From CAIKMD01 sp035605975 (GTDB taxonomy: Bacteria > Pseudomonadota > Alphaproteobacteria > ATCC43930 > CGMCC-115725), in NCBI GenBank assembly GCA_035605975.1, contig DATNGG010000089.1:27352-91351 (forward strand): a stretch of 64,000 bases of DNA. Direction: 5' to 3'. Made by a program: the position numbers and the translations under genes. Positions 42,081 to 49,860 of this stretch are shown one piece after another (position 1 is the stretch's first letter; each line of letters begins with the position of its first letter). Under the pieces are notes generated by a model. It had not been told where the DNA came from and made no database searches. It saw only the letters and a list, made by a program, of their open reading frames with translations.

Positions 42081-43643
42081 ATGGACGCCAGCGATTCGCC
42101 GCAACGCATCTCCAATCTCGATTTCGAGCGCTTTCGCTTGCGCCGCTTTCTCGAGGAGCTGGCCGCCGCGGGCGAGGCCGAGATCGTCGAGCAGCAAGTC
42201 GAGCTTGCCGATGTCGCCGCGAGGCTGAGCGGCAATCCCAAGGCGGTGTGGTTCAAGCAGGCCGGCGCCGAAGCCGCCGAGCTCGCCGGCAATGTCGATG
42301 CCGATCGCGGCCGGCTCGCGCGCGCCTTCGGCGTGCCGCCCGAGAAGCTGGTCCACGAGCTGGTGCGCCGCATCGCGGGCAAGGGCGAGATCGTCGAGGT
42401 TCCATCGAAGGCTGCGCCGGTGCAGCAGGTGGTGCTGACCGGCGATCAGATCGATGTCACCGCCTTGCCCGTCCATCTGCAGCATGGGCAGGATGGCGGC
42501 CCCTATATCTCGGCCTCGGTCGATTTCGCGGTCGATGCGCAAACCGGCCTCGTCAATTCGGGGCTGCGGCGCTTGATGCTGCGCGGCAAGCGCGAGACCG
42601 GCGTCGATCTCAACGCGCCGAGCGATCTGCGCGCGATCTACATCGCGGCGCAAACGCGCGGCGAGACTCTGCCGGTGAGCTTCGTCGTCGGCGCGCATCC
42701 GATCGATCATGTCGCGGCGACGATGCGCGTGCCGGGCGACGAGCTGGAGCTGGTCGCAAAGTTGCGCGACGCGCCGCTGCCGGTGGTCAAATGCGTCACC
42801 AACGATATCCGCGTGCCGGCCGACGCCGAATTCGTCATCGAGGGCTATCTCGATGCGCGCGGCTATGTCGAGGACGAAGGGCCTTACGGCGAATATCTCG
42901 GCTATTACGGCGGGATGAAGCTCAATCCCGTCTTCCACGTCACGGCGATCACGCGGCGCCGCGATGCGGTGTTCCAGACCCTGACGATCAGCGGCAGCCG
43001 GCTCGATCGTACCGAGACCTCGCAGCTCGAGACGCTGCGCACCGAGTTCAATGTCTGGCAGGCGCTCAAAAGCGTGGTGCGCGAGCCGGTCGCGGTTTAT
43101 GCGCCGGTCTCGGCGGGCGGGCAGCCGCATGTGCGCGTCTCGCTGCGCCAGCGCTTTCCCGGCGAAGCCAAAAGCGCCATCCACACGGTCCTGGGCTCGA
43201 CCAGCGTCAAGCACATGTTCGTGGTCGATCCCGATATCGACATCTTCTCGGACGAGCAGATGGAATGGGCGCTGGGCACGCGCTTCCAAGGTGACCGCGA
43301 TCTCGTCGTTATGAGCGGTATGCGTGCGAGCCCGCTCGATCCATCGCTGCGCGGCCAGCGCACCGGCAGCAAATTGGGCTTCGATCTCACCTGGCCGGTC
43401 GGCGGCGCGGCGATGGAGCATGCGGTGCCGAAGCCGCCCGATTATGCGGGCAAACGCTTTCCGAGCCTGCGCGCGGCGCTCGAGGACGGACCCAAGAGCT
43501 TCGAGGCGCTGATGGCCGCGCGCGGGAGCCGCGACGGGCGCGAGATCGTGCGCGAGCTCGAGACGCTGCGGACCGAGCCCGGCTTTTCGCGTGACAAGGA
43601 CGGCCGCTACGTCCTCGAGCGCAAGCCGGGTGCCGGCCGATGA
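42081..43643 (+). CDS. UbiD-family decarboxylase (prenylated-FMN dependent)
   Basis: 520 residues. Seen: PYISASVDFAVD, the prFMN-binding region LVNSGLRRLMLRG (Asn159, Arg163/164), FVIEGYLDARGYVEDEGPYG with the acidic residues (Glu254, Glu266) that in UbiD enzymes form the Glu-Arg-Glu catalytic set, and SVKHMFVVDPDIDIF. These enzymes remove or add CO2 on aromatic or alpha,beta-unsaturated acids and need prFMN made by UbiX; no ubiX is in the window. GGAAGGG precedes the ATG. The stop overlaps an LLM gene (ATGA), so the decarboxylation and flavin oxygenation steps are coupled. Confidence 0.88.
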   Translation: MDASDSPQRISNLDFERFRLRRFLEELAAAGEAEIVEQQVELADVAARLSGNPKAVWFKQAGAEAAELAGNVDADRGRLARAFGVPPEKLVHELVRRIAGKGEIVEVPSKAAPVQQVVLTGDQIDVTALPVHLQHGQDGGPYISASVDFAVDAQTGLVNSGLRRLMLRGKRETGVDLNAPSDLRAIYIAAQTRGETLPVSFVVGAHPIDHVAATMRVPGDELELVAKLRDAPLPVVKCVTNDIRVPADAEFVIEGYLDARGYVEDEGPYGEYLGYYGGMKLNPVFHVTAITRRRDAVFQTLTISGSRLDRTETSQLETLRTEFNVWQALKSVVREPVAVYAPVSAGGQPHVRVSLRQRFPGEAKSAIHTVLGSTSVKHMFVVDPDIDIFSDEQMEWALGTRFQGDRDLVVMSGMRASPLDPSLRGQRTGSKLGFDLTWPVGGAAMEHAVPKPPDYAGKRFPSLRAALEDGPKSFEALMAARGSRDGREIVRELETLRTEPGFSRDKDGRYVLERKPGAGR

Positions 43644-44764
43644 AGTTCAATTTCTTCCATCTGATGCCGTGGACCGACTATCCGCGCGAGCCGACGGAAT
43701 GGCCGGTCAGCAACAAGGAGTTCGAGCCCGAGCGCGGCCGGCAGCTTTATGCCGATTACATCGATTGCATGGCCTATGCCGAGCAATGCGGCTTCGACGG
43801 GATCGGCTGCAACGAGCATCATTTCAGCCCCTACGGGCTGATGTCGAACCCCAATCTCATCGGCGCGGCGCTGGTCCATCGCACCAAGCGCGTCAATCTC
43901 GCGATGCTCGGCAATCTCGTGCCGCTGCTCAATCCGGTGCGTGTCGCCGAGGAATATTCGATGCTCGATGTGATGTCGGGCGGGCGCGTCATCGCCGGCA
44001 TGATGCGCGGCATCCCGCATGAATACATCGCCTATAACGTGCCGCCATCCGATTCGCGCGAGCGGCTGCGCGAGGCGGTGGCGCTCATCCTCAAGGCCTG
44101 GACCGAGCCCGAGCCCTTCGGCTGGGAAGGCCAGTTCTATCAGTTCCCCTCGGTTTCGATCTGGCCGCGGCCCTATCAGAAGCCGCATCCGCGGCTCCTG
44201 ATGTCGGGCACAAACGAGGAATCGGTCGAGTTCGTCGCGCAGCACAAGGCGAAGCTCGGCATCGTCCTGATCGCCGATTTGGCGCTCGCGCGCGCCAATA
44301 TCGATCTCTATTACAAGGTGGCGCGCGCTCATGGCTGGGAGCCGGTGCCCGAGGATATTCTCATCGGCCATCACACCTGCATCGCCGACAGCGACGAGGA
44401 AGCGCGCGAGCACATGCGCAAGGCGCTCGACTATTTCCATCACATCCTGATGCGGCCGCAGCGCAGCGCGCAGGAGCTCGTCATCAAGAAGACGCGGTAT
44501 TATCAGCGCGAAGGCTCGAGCGACAAATTCCAGGCGCGGCTTGCGACCTTGCGCGCGCGCAGCCTCGAGGAGCAGATCGAGGCGGGCTCGGTCTATTGCG
44601 GCAGCCCCGAGACGGTGGCGGCGCAGATGCGCCGCGTCCACAAGGCGCTGGGCCACGGCACCGAACAGCTCACAATGAAGGTCGGCAACATGCCCGATAA
44701 AGTCGTGCGCCGCGGCATGGAGCTGTTCCGCGACCGGGTGCAGCCGGCGCTCAAAGACCTTTAA
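43640..44764 (+). CDS. luciferase-like (LLM) flavin-dependent monooxygenase, copy 4
   Basis: 374 residues. MKFNFFHLMPWTDYPREP, CNEHHFSPYGLMSNPNLIGA, EEYSMLDVMSGGRVIAGMMRG, WPRPYQKPHPRLLMSG and YCGSPETVAAQMRR are LLM landmarks. Same subgroup as copies 2 and 3. It begins inside the UbiD stop codon (ATGA) and is followed 26 bases later by a hydrolase, giving the order decarboxylase, oxygenase, hydrolase. It requires FMNH2 from a separate reductase. Confidence 0.87.
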   Translation: MKFNFFHLMPWTDYPREPTEWPVSNKEFEPERGRQLYADYIDCMAYAEQCGFDGIGCNEHHFSPYGLMSNPNLIGAALVHRTKRVNLAMLGNLVPLLNPVRVAEEYSMLDVMSGGRVIAGMMRGIPHEYIAYNVPPSDSRERLREAVALILKAWTEPEPFGWEGQFYQFPSVSIWPRPYQKPHPRLLMSGTNEESVEFVAQHKAKLGIVLIADLALARANIDLYYKVARAHGWEPVPEDILIGHHTCIADSDEEAREHMRKALDYFHHILMRPQRSAQELVIKKTRYYQREGSSDKFQARLATLRARSLEEQIEAGSVYCGSPETVAAQMRRVHKALGHGTEQLTMKVGNMPDKVVRRGMELFRDRVQPALKDL

Positions 44765-44790
44765 GCGCCGAATAGGGAAGCGGAGCAATC

Positions 44791-45594
44791 ATGCCGTTCG
44801 AACGTCAGGAATTGAACCTGCCTTCGGGAAAGCTCAGCTATTTCGTCGCTGGGAGCGGCGCGCCGCTGCTCTATCTGCATCCCGCCGGCGGCTTCTCGGT
44901 CTCGAAGCCGCTCGAGGCGCTGAGCGAGCGCTACAAGATTTTCGCGCCGGTGACGCCGGGCTTCGATGGCACGGCATCGCACGCGGACGTGACTTCGATG
45001 GAGCAGCTCGCCGATCTCGCCGCGCGCTTTGCCGAGCACGTCATCGGCAAACGCTGTGATGTGATCGGCCAATCCTTCGGCGGCTGGGAAGCGCTGTGGC
45101 TCGCGGTGAAGCATCCGGGCACGATCGATCATCTCGTGCTCGAAGCGCCGGCCGGCGTGCCGGCGGGCGGCAAGGGCGGGCTTCCGAGCGATCCCGCCGA
45201 GGCGCGGCGCAAGCTCTTCGCCTATCCCGACCGCGCGCCGCCGGTGACCAAGCCGGTGGAGCAGCTTCAGGGCAATCGGCGCATGCTCGATCACTATGGC
45301 GCGGCGTCGCTATCAGATGCGGTCCTGCCCGCGCGCGTCGCCGCGATCGCGGCGCCGACGCTGATCCTCATGGGCACCAAGGACGAGATCATCCCGCCCG
45401 AAACCGGCCGCTTCTTGAAGGAGCAGATCGCGGGCTCGCATCTCGCTTATGTCTATGACGCGGCGCATGTGATCCAGTCGGACCAGCCCGAGCGCTATCT
45501 GCGCCTCGTCTCCGCTTTCCTCGAGCGCGGCGACGCCTATATCGTCAATTGGGGTTCGAGCGCCGCCTCGGCCATCCCGGGCGGCACCACCTGA
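44791..45594 (+). CDS. alpha/beta hydrolase, copy 2 (paired with LLM copy 4)
   Basis: 267 residues. Nucleophile elbow VIGQSFGGWEAL with Ser95, oxyanion YLHPAGGFSVSK, acid MGTKDEIIPPE and His DAAHVIQSDQPE. It is related to copy 1 and to meta-cleavage/RutD-like hydrolases. The repeated pairing of an LLM with a hydrolase of this type (here and at 36534-38497) suggests a two-step module: oxygenation followed by C-C, ester or amide cleavage. It ends 28 bases from the stop of the convergent cupin gene. Confidence 0.84.
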   Translation: MPFERQELNLPSGKLSYFVAGSGAPLLYLHPAGGFSVSKPLEALSERYKIFAPVTPGFDGTASHADVTSMEQLADLAARFAEHVIGKRCDVIGQSFGGWEALWLAVKHPGTIDHLVLEAPAGVPAGGKGGLPSDPAEARRKLFAYPDRAPPVTKPVEQLQGNRRMLDHYGAASLSDAVLPARVAAIAAPTLILMGTKDEIIPPETGRFLKEQIAGSHLAYVYDAAHVIQSDQPERYLRLVSAFLERGDAYIVNWGSSAASAIPGGTT

Positions 45595-45621
45595 GGCTCG
45601 CTGCGTCCGGCCCGTCGCGGT

Positions 45622-46122
45622 TCAGACCGCGCGGTAGCCGAAGCGGCGAACCTTGTCGAGATTCCGGCCTTCGATGCGCAACAGCTTGGTCGGCCCGTCG
45701 CGCCGCGGCGAATGGAGGTCGCCCTCGTTGTAGAGATGGGCCGTGCCGGGGGTGAGCGGATAGCTGCGCACGAAGCGCACCTTGCCCATCTTGCCTTCGC
45801 CCGCCGGCTCGACCAGCGCCCAGTCATTCATCACCGTCTCGCCCGCGACCTGGCCGTAAATCGCCCAGGAGGGGCCGTGATCATGCGGCTGGCTCTCGCG
45901 CGCATCCTTGTAGACATGCGCGCAGACGCAGAAGCCGAGTTCCGGATCTTCATAGAGAATGTCCCGCTGTCCGACGCCGTCGCCGAAATTGGCGGCAACG
46001 AACGCCCCATCCTTGCAGGCTTCCTCGACCAGCGCGCAGACCTGCTTGCGTCCGTCGACGCCGGGATCGGCGGCGAGGATGCGGCGGCATTCGGCGGCGA
46101 ATTGCTCCAATGATAAGCTCAT
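45622..46122 (-). CDS. cupin protein, cysteine-dioxygenase-like
   Basis: 166 residues. QPHDHGPSWAIYGQVAGETVMNDW carries the two His of the cupin metal site, and GTAHLYNEGDLHSPRRDG the late His. The pattern resembles small thiol-dioxygenase-like cupins (predicted metal enzymes of the double-stranded beta helix). The start at 46122 has the family-like MSLSLEQFAAECRRIL; a longer frame to 46314 overlaps the upstream gene. It is cotranscribed with the small gene 16 bases upstream. The substrate is unknown. Confidence 0.8.
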   Translation of the reverse strand: MSLSLEQFAAECRRILAADPGVDGRKQVCALVEEACKDGAFVAANFGDGVGQRDILYEDPELGFCVCAHVYKDARESQPHDHGPSWAIYGQVAGETVMNDWALVEPAGEGKMGKVRFVRSYPLTPGTAHLYNEGDLHSPRRDGPTKLLRIEGRNLDKVRRFGYRAV

Positions 46123-46138
46123 CTCGCTTCCTCCAGCT

Positions 46139-46564
46139 TTAGCTGCGTCGATAGGGGTAGCAGCGCTCGCGCTCGAGCGCGATGCCGAAATGATCGCCCA
46201 GCGCCTTGATCGCCTCGCTTTCGGCGGGATAGGGGTCGGCATTGTTGGGGCCGACGACGATGCAGCGGAAAGACGGATCGGGCTTGCCGCGCGGCGGCAG
46301 CATCGCCGTGACATGGCCGTTGCCGTCGGTGTCGCGCAGCGTCACGAAGAGCGGCATTTCCTGCTGGATATGCGCGTTGAGGCCGATCTCCTGCTCGAAG
46401 AAGGTCCTCGACACCGGCTGATAGGATTGCGCGGCCTTCTCGCGCTCGAGGCGGAAATGCTTCTCGACCGCGTGGCGCATGAGCTCGGATTCGCGCGCCG
46501 CCTCGATCTCGGTTTCGAGCCGGAACCAGCTCTTGCCATTGGGTGCATCGACGACAAATCGCAT
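46139..46564 (-). CDS. conserved-looking small protein of unknown function
   Basis: 141 residues, no signal peptide or membrane segment. It is mostly polar, with charged helices in the first half (ETEIEAARESELMRHAVEK), then FVTLRDTDGNGHVTAMLPPRG and a C-terminal IALERERCYPYRRS. I do not recognise the family. AGGGAGGG precedes the ATG and codon use matches its neighbours, so it looks real. It starts the two-gene operon with the cupin and is divergent from the metallophosphoesterase. Confidence 0.65.
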   Translation of the reverse strand: MRFVVDAPNGKSWFRLETEIEAARESELMRHAVEKHFRLEREKAAQSYQPVSRTFFEQEIGLNAHIQQEMPLFVTLRDTDGNGHVTAMLPPRGKPDPSFRCIVVGPNNADPYPAESEAIKALGDHFGIALERERCYPYRRS

Positions 46565-46641
46565 CTGTCGAGATCCCTCCCTGACGCTCCGGAAGACCCC
46601 GAGTCTACTCCCGAAGGCAAGCCGATGAAAAGATGCGCTTG

Positions 46642-46670
46642 TTGACCCGGCGCGCGGCGGGCTTTATAGG
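46642..46670 (+). promoter_or_regulatory. sigma-70-type promoter for the metallophosphoesterase
   Basis: TTGACC (46642-46647), 17-base spacer, TATAGG (46665-46670). Transcription would begin near 46677, which supports the ATG at 46693 and excludes the in-frame ATG at 46633. Confidence 0.5.
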
Positions 46671-46692
46671 CGGCGCGCCCGAGACGCATGAC

Positions 46693-47445
46693 ATGAATTT
46701 AACCTCCCGCGATCGCCGCCCCTTCGCCGCACCCGATCGGGATGTCACGCTGATTCACAGCTCCGACATCCATGTGAGCGAGGGCTTCACCGAGCCGCTT
46801 TACCAGGGCGACGGCACCGCCGGATTGCGCGGGGTTCTGGCCTGCGCCCGTGCGCTTGCGGCCGATGCGGTCATCCTCGCCGGGGACACGTTCGAGCATA
46901 ACCGCCTTTCGAGCGAAATCCTCGACCGCGCCGGCAATCTCATCGCCGCGGCCGGCATGCCGGTGGTCATCCTGCCGGGCAATCACGATCCCGCGATCGC
47001 GCAATCCGTGTTTCATCACGGCGCGCTTGCCGGGCTTCAGGGGCTCAGCGTGCTCGGCGTCACCCATGATGCGGCGGTGCTGTTTCCCGCCCTCGCCCTC
47101 GAAGTGTGGGGCAACGCACATCGCGATTACGGCGACATGGACCCGCTCGGCGCCACCCGCCCGCGCACGAGCTTCTGGCAGGTCGCGGTGGCGCACGGGC
47201 ACTTCGAGCCGCTTCCCGATCGCTCGACACGTCTGCGGCCCTCCTGGCTGATCGGCGCCGGAGAAATCGAGGCGACGCAAGCGGATTACGTCGCGCTCGG
47301 CCATTGGAACCGTCATGCGCGCGTCGGCTCGGGCGCGGTCGAGGCGCAGTATTCGGGCTCGCCCGATCATGCCGGCACGGTCAACCGTATCCGCCTTCAG
47401 CGCAGCGGCGAGGTTCTCGTCACGCGCGAGCGGATCGAGTGGTAG
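46693..47445 (+). CDS. metallophosphoesterase (SbcD/calcineurin-like)
   Basis: 250 residues. All five blocks of the calcineurin-like fold are visible: SSDIHVSEG (DxH), ILAGDTFEHN (GD), LPGNHDPA (GNHD), VAHGHFEP (His) and ALGHWNRHARV (GHxH variant). It uses two metals to cleave phosphodiesters or phosphomonoesters. It resembles stand-alone DNA-repair-exonuclease-like proteins but lacks an SbcC partner, so the substrate is open. It converges on the Pht5-type gene with 4 bases between stops. Confidence 0.85.
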   Translation: MNLTSRDRRPFAAPDRDVTLIHSSDIHVSEGFTEPLYQGDGTAGLRGVLACARALAADAVILAGDTFEHNRLSSEILDRAGNLIAAAGMPVVILPGNHDPAIAQSVFHHGALAGLQGLSVLGVTHDAAVLFPALALEVWGNAHRDYGDMDPLGATRPRTSFWQVAVAHGHFEPLPDRSTRLRPSWLIGAGEIEATQADYVALGHWNRHARVGSGAVEAQYSGSPDHAGTVNRIRLQRSGEVLVTRERIEW

Positions 47446-47449
47446 CGCC

Positions 47450-48430
47450 CTAGACGCGGTACCCGCCGCGCTTGCGGCCTTGGCCGACATCGAGGAACAG
47501 CTCGTCGAGCGGCATCAGCCGCGCCGTCAGCCCTTGCTCGTGCGAATAGCGCACCAGGGTTTCGAGCGTGTTCCGGTTGCGCGGCGTCAGCCCGTTCTCC
47601 CACGGATCGGGGCCGAGCACGTCGAGCTGCTCCTCCCAGGCTTCGCGCTGCCAGGCGAGCGGGACCATGCGCGGATTCTCCATCCGCTGCATCGCCAGCG
47701 CTTTCGCGCGATCGAGCGCGTTGTAGAGGTTGATCGCGATCCAGGGATGCGCCTCGACAATCTCGGCGCGGATTGCCACCACATGCATGATCGGGAAAAT
47801 CCCGGTCTTGCGGAAATAGGCGATCTCCTCGGCCTTGTGATCGGGAAAGAGCCGCGCGACGCGCGGGTCCTTGGCGAGGAAAGGCTCGATCAGGTCGGAG
47901 TGCAGCACGGCGTCGAGCGCGCCCTCGGCGAGCATCGTCTCGACCGATTGCGAATGGCCGAGCCGGGTGAGCTTCAGCCCCGGCGGCGGCACGAACTCGA
48001 TGTCTTCATCGAGCTCGGCATACCAATCGAGCGATTTGTGCGGCACGCCATATTCGCTTTCGAGAATGCCGCGCAGCCAGTGAACCGCGGTCACCTGAAA
48101 GGATTTGACGCCGATCTTCTTGCCGATCAGATCGGTCGGTTTGGCGATGCCTTTGCCCGTGTTGATGAAGACGAAGCCGTGGCGAAAGCGGCGATGCGGA
48201 AACACCGGGATCGCGCGAAAGGGCAGGCCTTGGCCGCGCGCAACGATGTAGGAGGAGCAGGAGCATTCGGCGATGTCGAATTCGCGGTTGCGCAGGAAGC
48301 GCCAATGCCGTGTCGATGAATCCATGTCGGTGAGGATGGTCAGGTCGATGCCATCGGGCTTCACCCGGCCATCCTGCAACGCTTTGTGCGTATCGTAATC
48401 GCCGCAGGCGAAGGTCAATGGAAGGGTCAT
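47450..48430 (-). CDS. 4,5-dihydroxyphthalate decarboxylase (Pht5)-family protein
   Basis: 326 residues with a periplasmic-binding-protein-like fold but no signal peptide (begins MTLPLTFACGDYDTHKALQDG), which is the pattern of Pht5/OphC-type decarboxylases rather than transport proteins. NREFDIAECSCSSYIVARG and HRRFRHGFVFINTGKGI are family landmarks. Pht5 converts 4,5-dihydroxyphthalate to protocatechuate and CO2. It is last in a reverse operon with a PcaB-type gene (18 bases upstream) and the TctAB transporter. The true substrate may be another dihydroxylated dicarboxylate. Confidence 0.83.
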   Translation of the reverse strand: MTLPLTFACGDYDTHKALQDGRVKPDGIDLTILTDMDSSTRHWRFLRNREFDIAECSCSSYIVARGQGLPFRAIPVFPHRRFRHGFVFINTGKGIAKPTDLIGKKIGVKSFQVTAVHWLRGILESEYGVPHKSLDWYAELDEDIEFVPPPGLKLTRLGHSQSVETMLAEGALDAVLHSDLIEPFLAKDPRVARLFPDHKAEEIAYFRKTGIFPIMHVVAIRAEIVEAHPWIAINLYNALDRAKALAMQRMENPRMVPLAWQREAWEEQLDVLGPDPWENGLTPRNRNTLETLVRYSHEQGLTARLMPLDELFLDVGQGRKRGGYRV

Positions 48431-48448
48431 GCCAAAGCGCTCCTCGGG

Positions 48449-49795
48449 TCAGCCATAAGCCGCGAGCACGCGGTCGATCATCTCGCCGGCGACGCCGAGG
48501 TAATTCGCCGGATCGACCAGCTTCGCCAGCTCGGCGCGGCCCATATGGCGCGCAATCTCGGGATCGGCCGCGAGCAGGTCGAGGAACGAGCCGCCGCCGG
48601 TGATCGCCTTGCGGCAGATATCGTAGACGAGATCATGGGCGCGCTGGCGGCCGAGATGGGGGCCGAGCCCCATCATCACCGCTTCGGAGACGATCATGCC
48701 GCGCGTCAGATCGAGATTGGCGCGCATGCGTCGGGGATCGACTTCGAGGCCTTCCAAGAGAAAGCGCGCTTGATGGAGCGCGCCCGAGGCGCAGAGGAAA
48801 ATCTCCGGCATCGCGATCCATTCGATCTCCCAAGGGCCGGTCGAGCGCTCGTGGTCCTCCAGCATCGCATCGAGCAAAGCGGCGACGTTCTGGCGCACCA
48901 TGGCGGTGCAGGCGATGATGTAGTTGCACGAGATTGGATTGCGCTTTTGCGGCATGGTGCTGGACGAGCCGCGGCCTTCGGCGAAAGGCTCGAACACCTC
49001 CTCGACCTCGGTCTGCATCATCAGCTTCACATCGGTCGCGATCTTGCCGAGCGTGCCGGTGACGAGGCCGAGGAAGCATCCGACCTCGGCGAAACCGTCG
49101 CGCATAGTGTGCCAGGCGATGGCCGGCTGGCCGAGACCCAGCTCCTGCATCAGCCCGGCCTGGACTTTGAGACCGTCCTTGCCGAGCGAGGCGAGGGTGC
49201 CGGCGGCGCCGCCGAACTCGCCGACGAGGACGCGCGGCCGCAGCTCCTGGAGCCGCGCGCGGTGGCGCTCGATGCCGGCGAGCAGGGTCGCGGCTTTGAA
49301 GCCGAAGGTGATGGGCACGGCCTGCTGCAGATTGCTGCGCCCGGCCATCGGCGTGTCGCGATAGCGCCGGGCGAGGCCGGCGAGCGCTTTGGCGATGTGG
49401 GAGAGCTCACTCTCGACGAGATCGAGCGCTTCGCGGATTTGCAGCACCGTCGCGGTGTCGGTGATGTCCTGGGTGGTGGCGCCCCAATGGCACCATTCGC
49501 CGAGACCGCCCTGGCATTGCTTGACGAGCTGCTGCACCACCGGCAGCACGGGATAGCCGATGCGCTCGGTCTGCCGTTTCAGCAGCGCGAAATCATAATC
49601 CGCCGCCTGGCAATGGCGGCAGATCTCCTCGGCGGCTTCTTGCGGGATGATGCCGAGCTGGGCCTGGGTGCGCGCCAGCGCCGCTTCGATATCGAGATAA
49701 CGCTGCACCCGGTTCTCGTCGGAGAACACGCGCCGCATCGCGTCGGTCGAGAAAATGTCGCGGAAGATCGCAGAATCGAGAGCGGTCGCGGGCAT
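48449..49795 (-). CDS. 3-carboxy-cis,cis-muconate cycloisomerase (PcaB)/adenylosuccinate-lyase family protein
   Basis: 448 residues, fumarase/aspartase superfamily. The signature GSSTMPQKRNPI with catalytic Ser is intact, and HWGATTQDITDTATVLQIRE is typical of PcaB and adenylosuccinate lyase. PcaB closes 3-carboxymuconate to a muconolactone in ortho-cleavage of protocatechuate. No protocatechuate 3,4-dioxygenase (pcaGH) or pcaC/D is in the window, so it may act on a different tricarboxylate. It lies between the TctAB gene (65 bases) and the Pht5-type gene. Confidence 0.83.
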   Translation of the reverse strand: MPATALDSAIFRDIFSTDAMRRVFSDENRVQRYLDIEAALARTQAQLGIIPQEAAEEICRHCQAADYDFALLKRQTERIGYPVLPVVQQLVKQCQGGLGEWCHWGATTQDITDTATVLQIREALDLVESELSHIAKALAGLARRYRDTPMAGRSNLQQAVPITFGFKAATLLAGIERHRARLQELRPRVLVGEFGGAAGTLASLGKDGLKVQAGLMQELGLGQPAIAWHTMRDGFAEVGCFLGLVTGTLGKIATDVKLMMQTEVEEVFEPFAEGRGSSSTMPQKRNPISCNYIIACTAMVRQNVAALLDAMLEDHERSTGPWEIEWIAMPEIFLCASGALHQARFLLEGLEVDPRRMRANLDLTRGMIVSEAVMMGLGPHLGRQRAHDLVYDICRKAITGGGSFLDLLAADPEIARHMGRAELAKLVDPANYLGVAGEMIDRVLAAYG

Positions 49796-49860
49796 GGGGG
49801 GTTCCTTTGCGCGAGGACCTTACCGCGCGCGGCGGGGCGGATGACAGGGTTTCATGCGGG

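Noticed and set aside
30805..45594. Identification as a Rut pyrimidine-degradation locus
   Set aside because: LLM, alpha/beta hydrolase and RidA occur, but RutB, RutE, RutF and RutG are absent, RidA is 14 kb away, and UbiD and Pht5-type genes point to carboxylated aromatics.
47450..48430. Annotation as an ABC substrate-binding protein
   Set aside because: The fold is similar, but there is no signal peptide, and the length and landmarks are those of Pht5-type decarboxylases.
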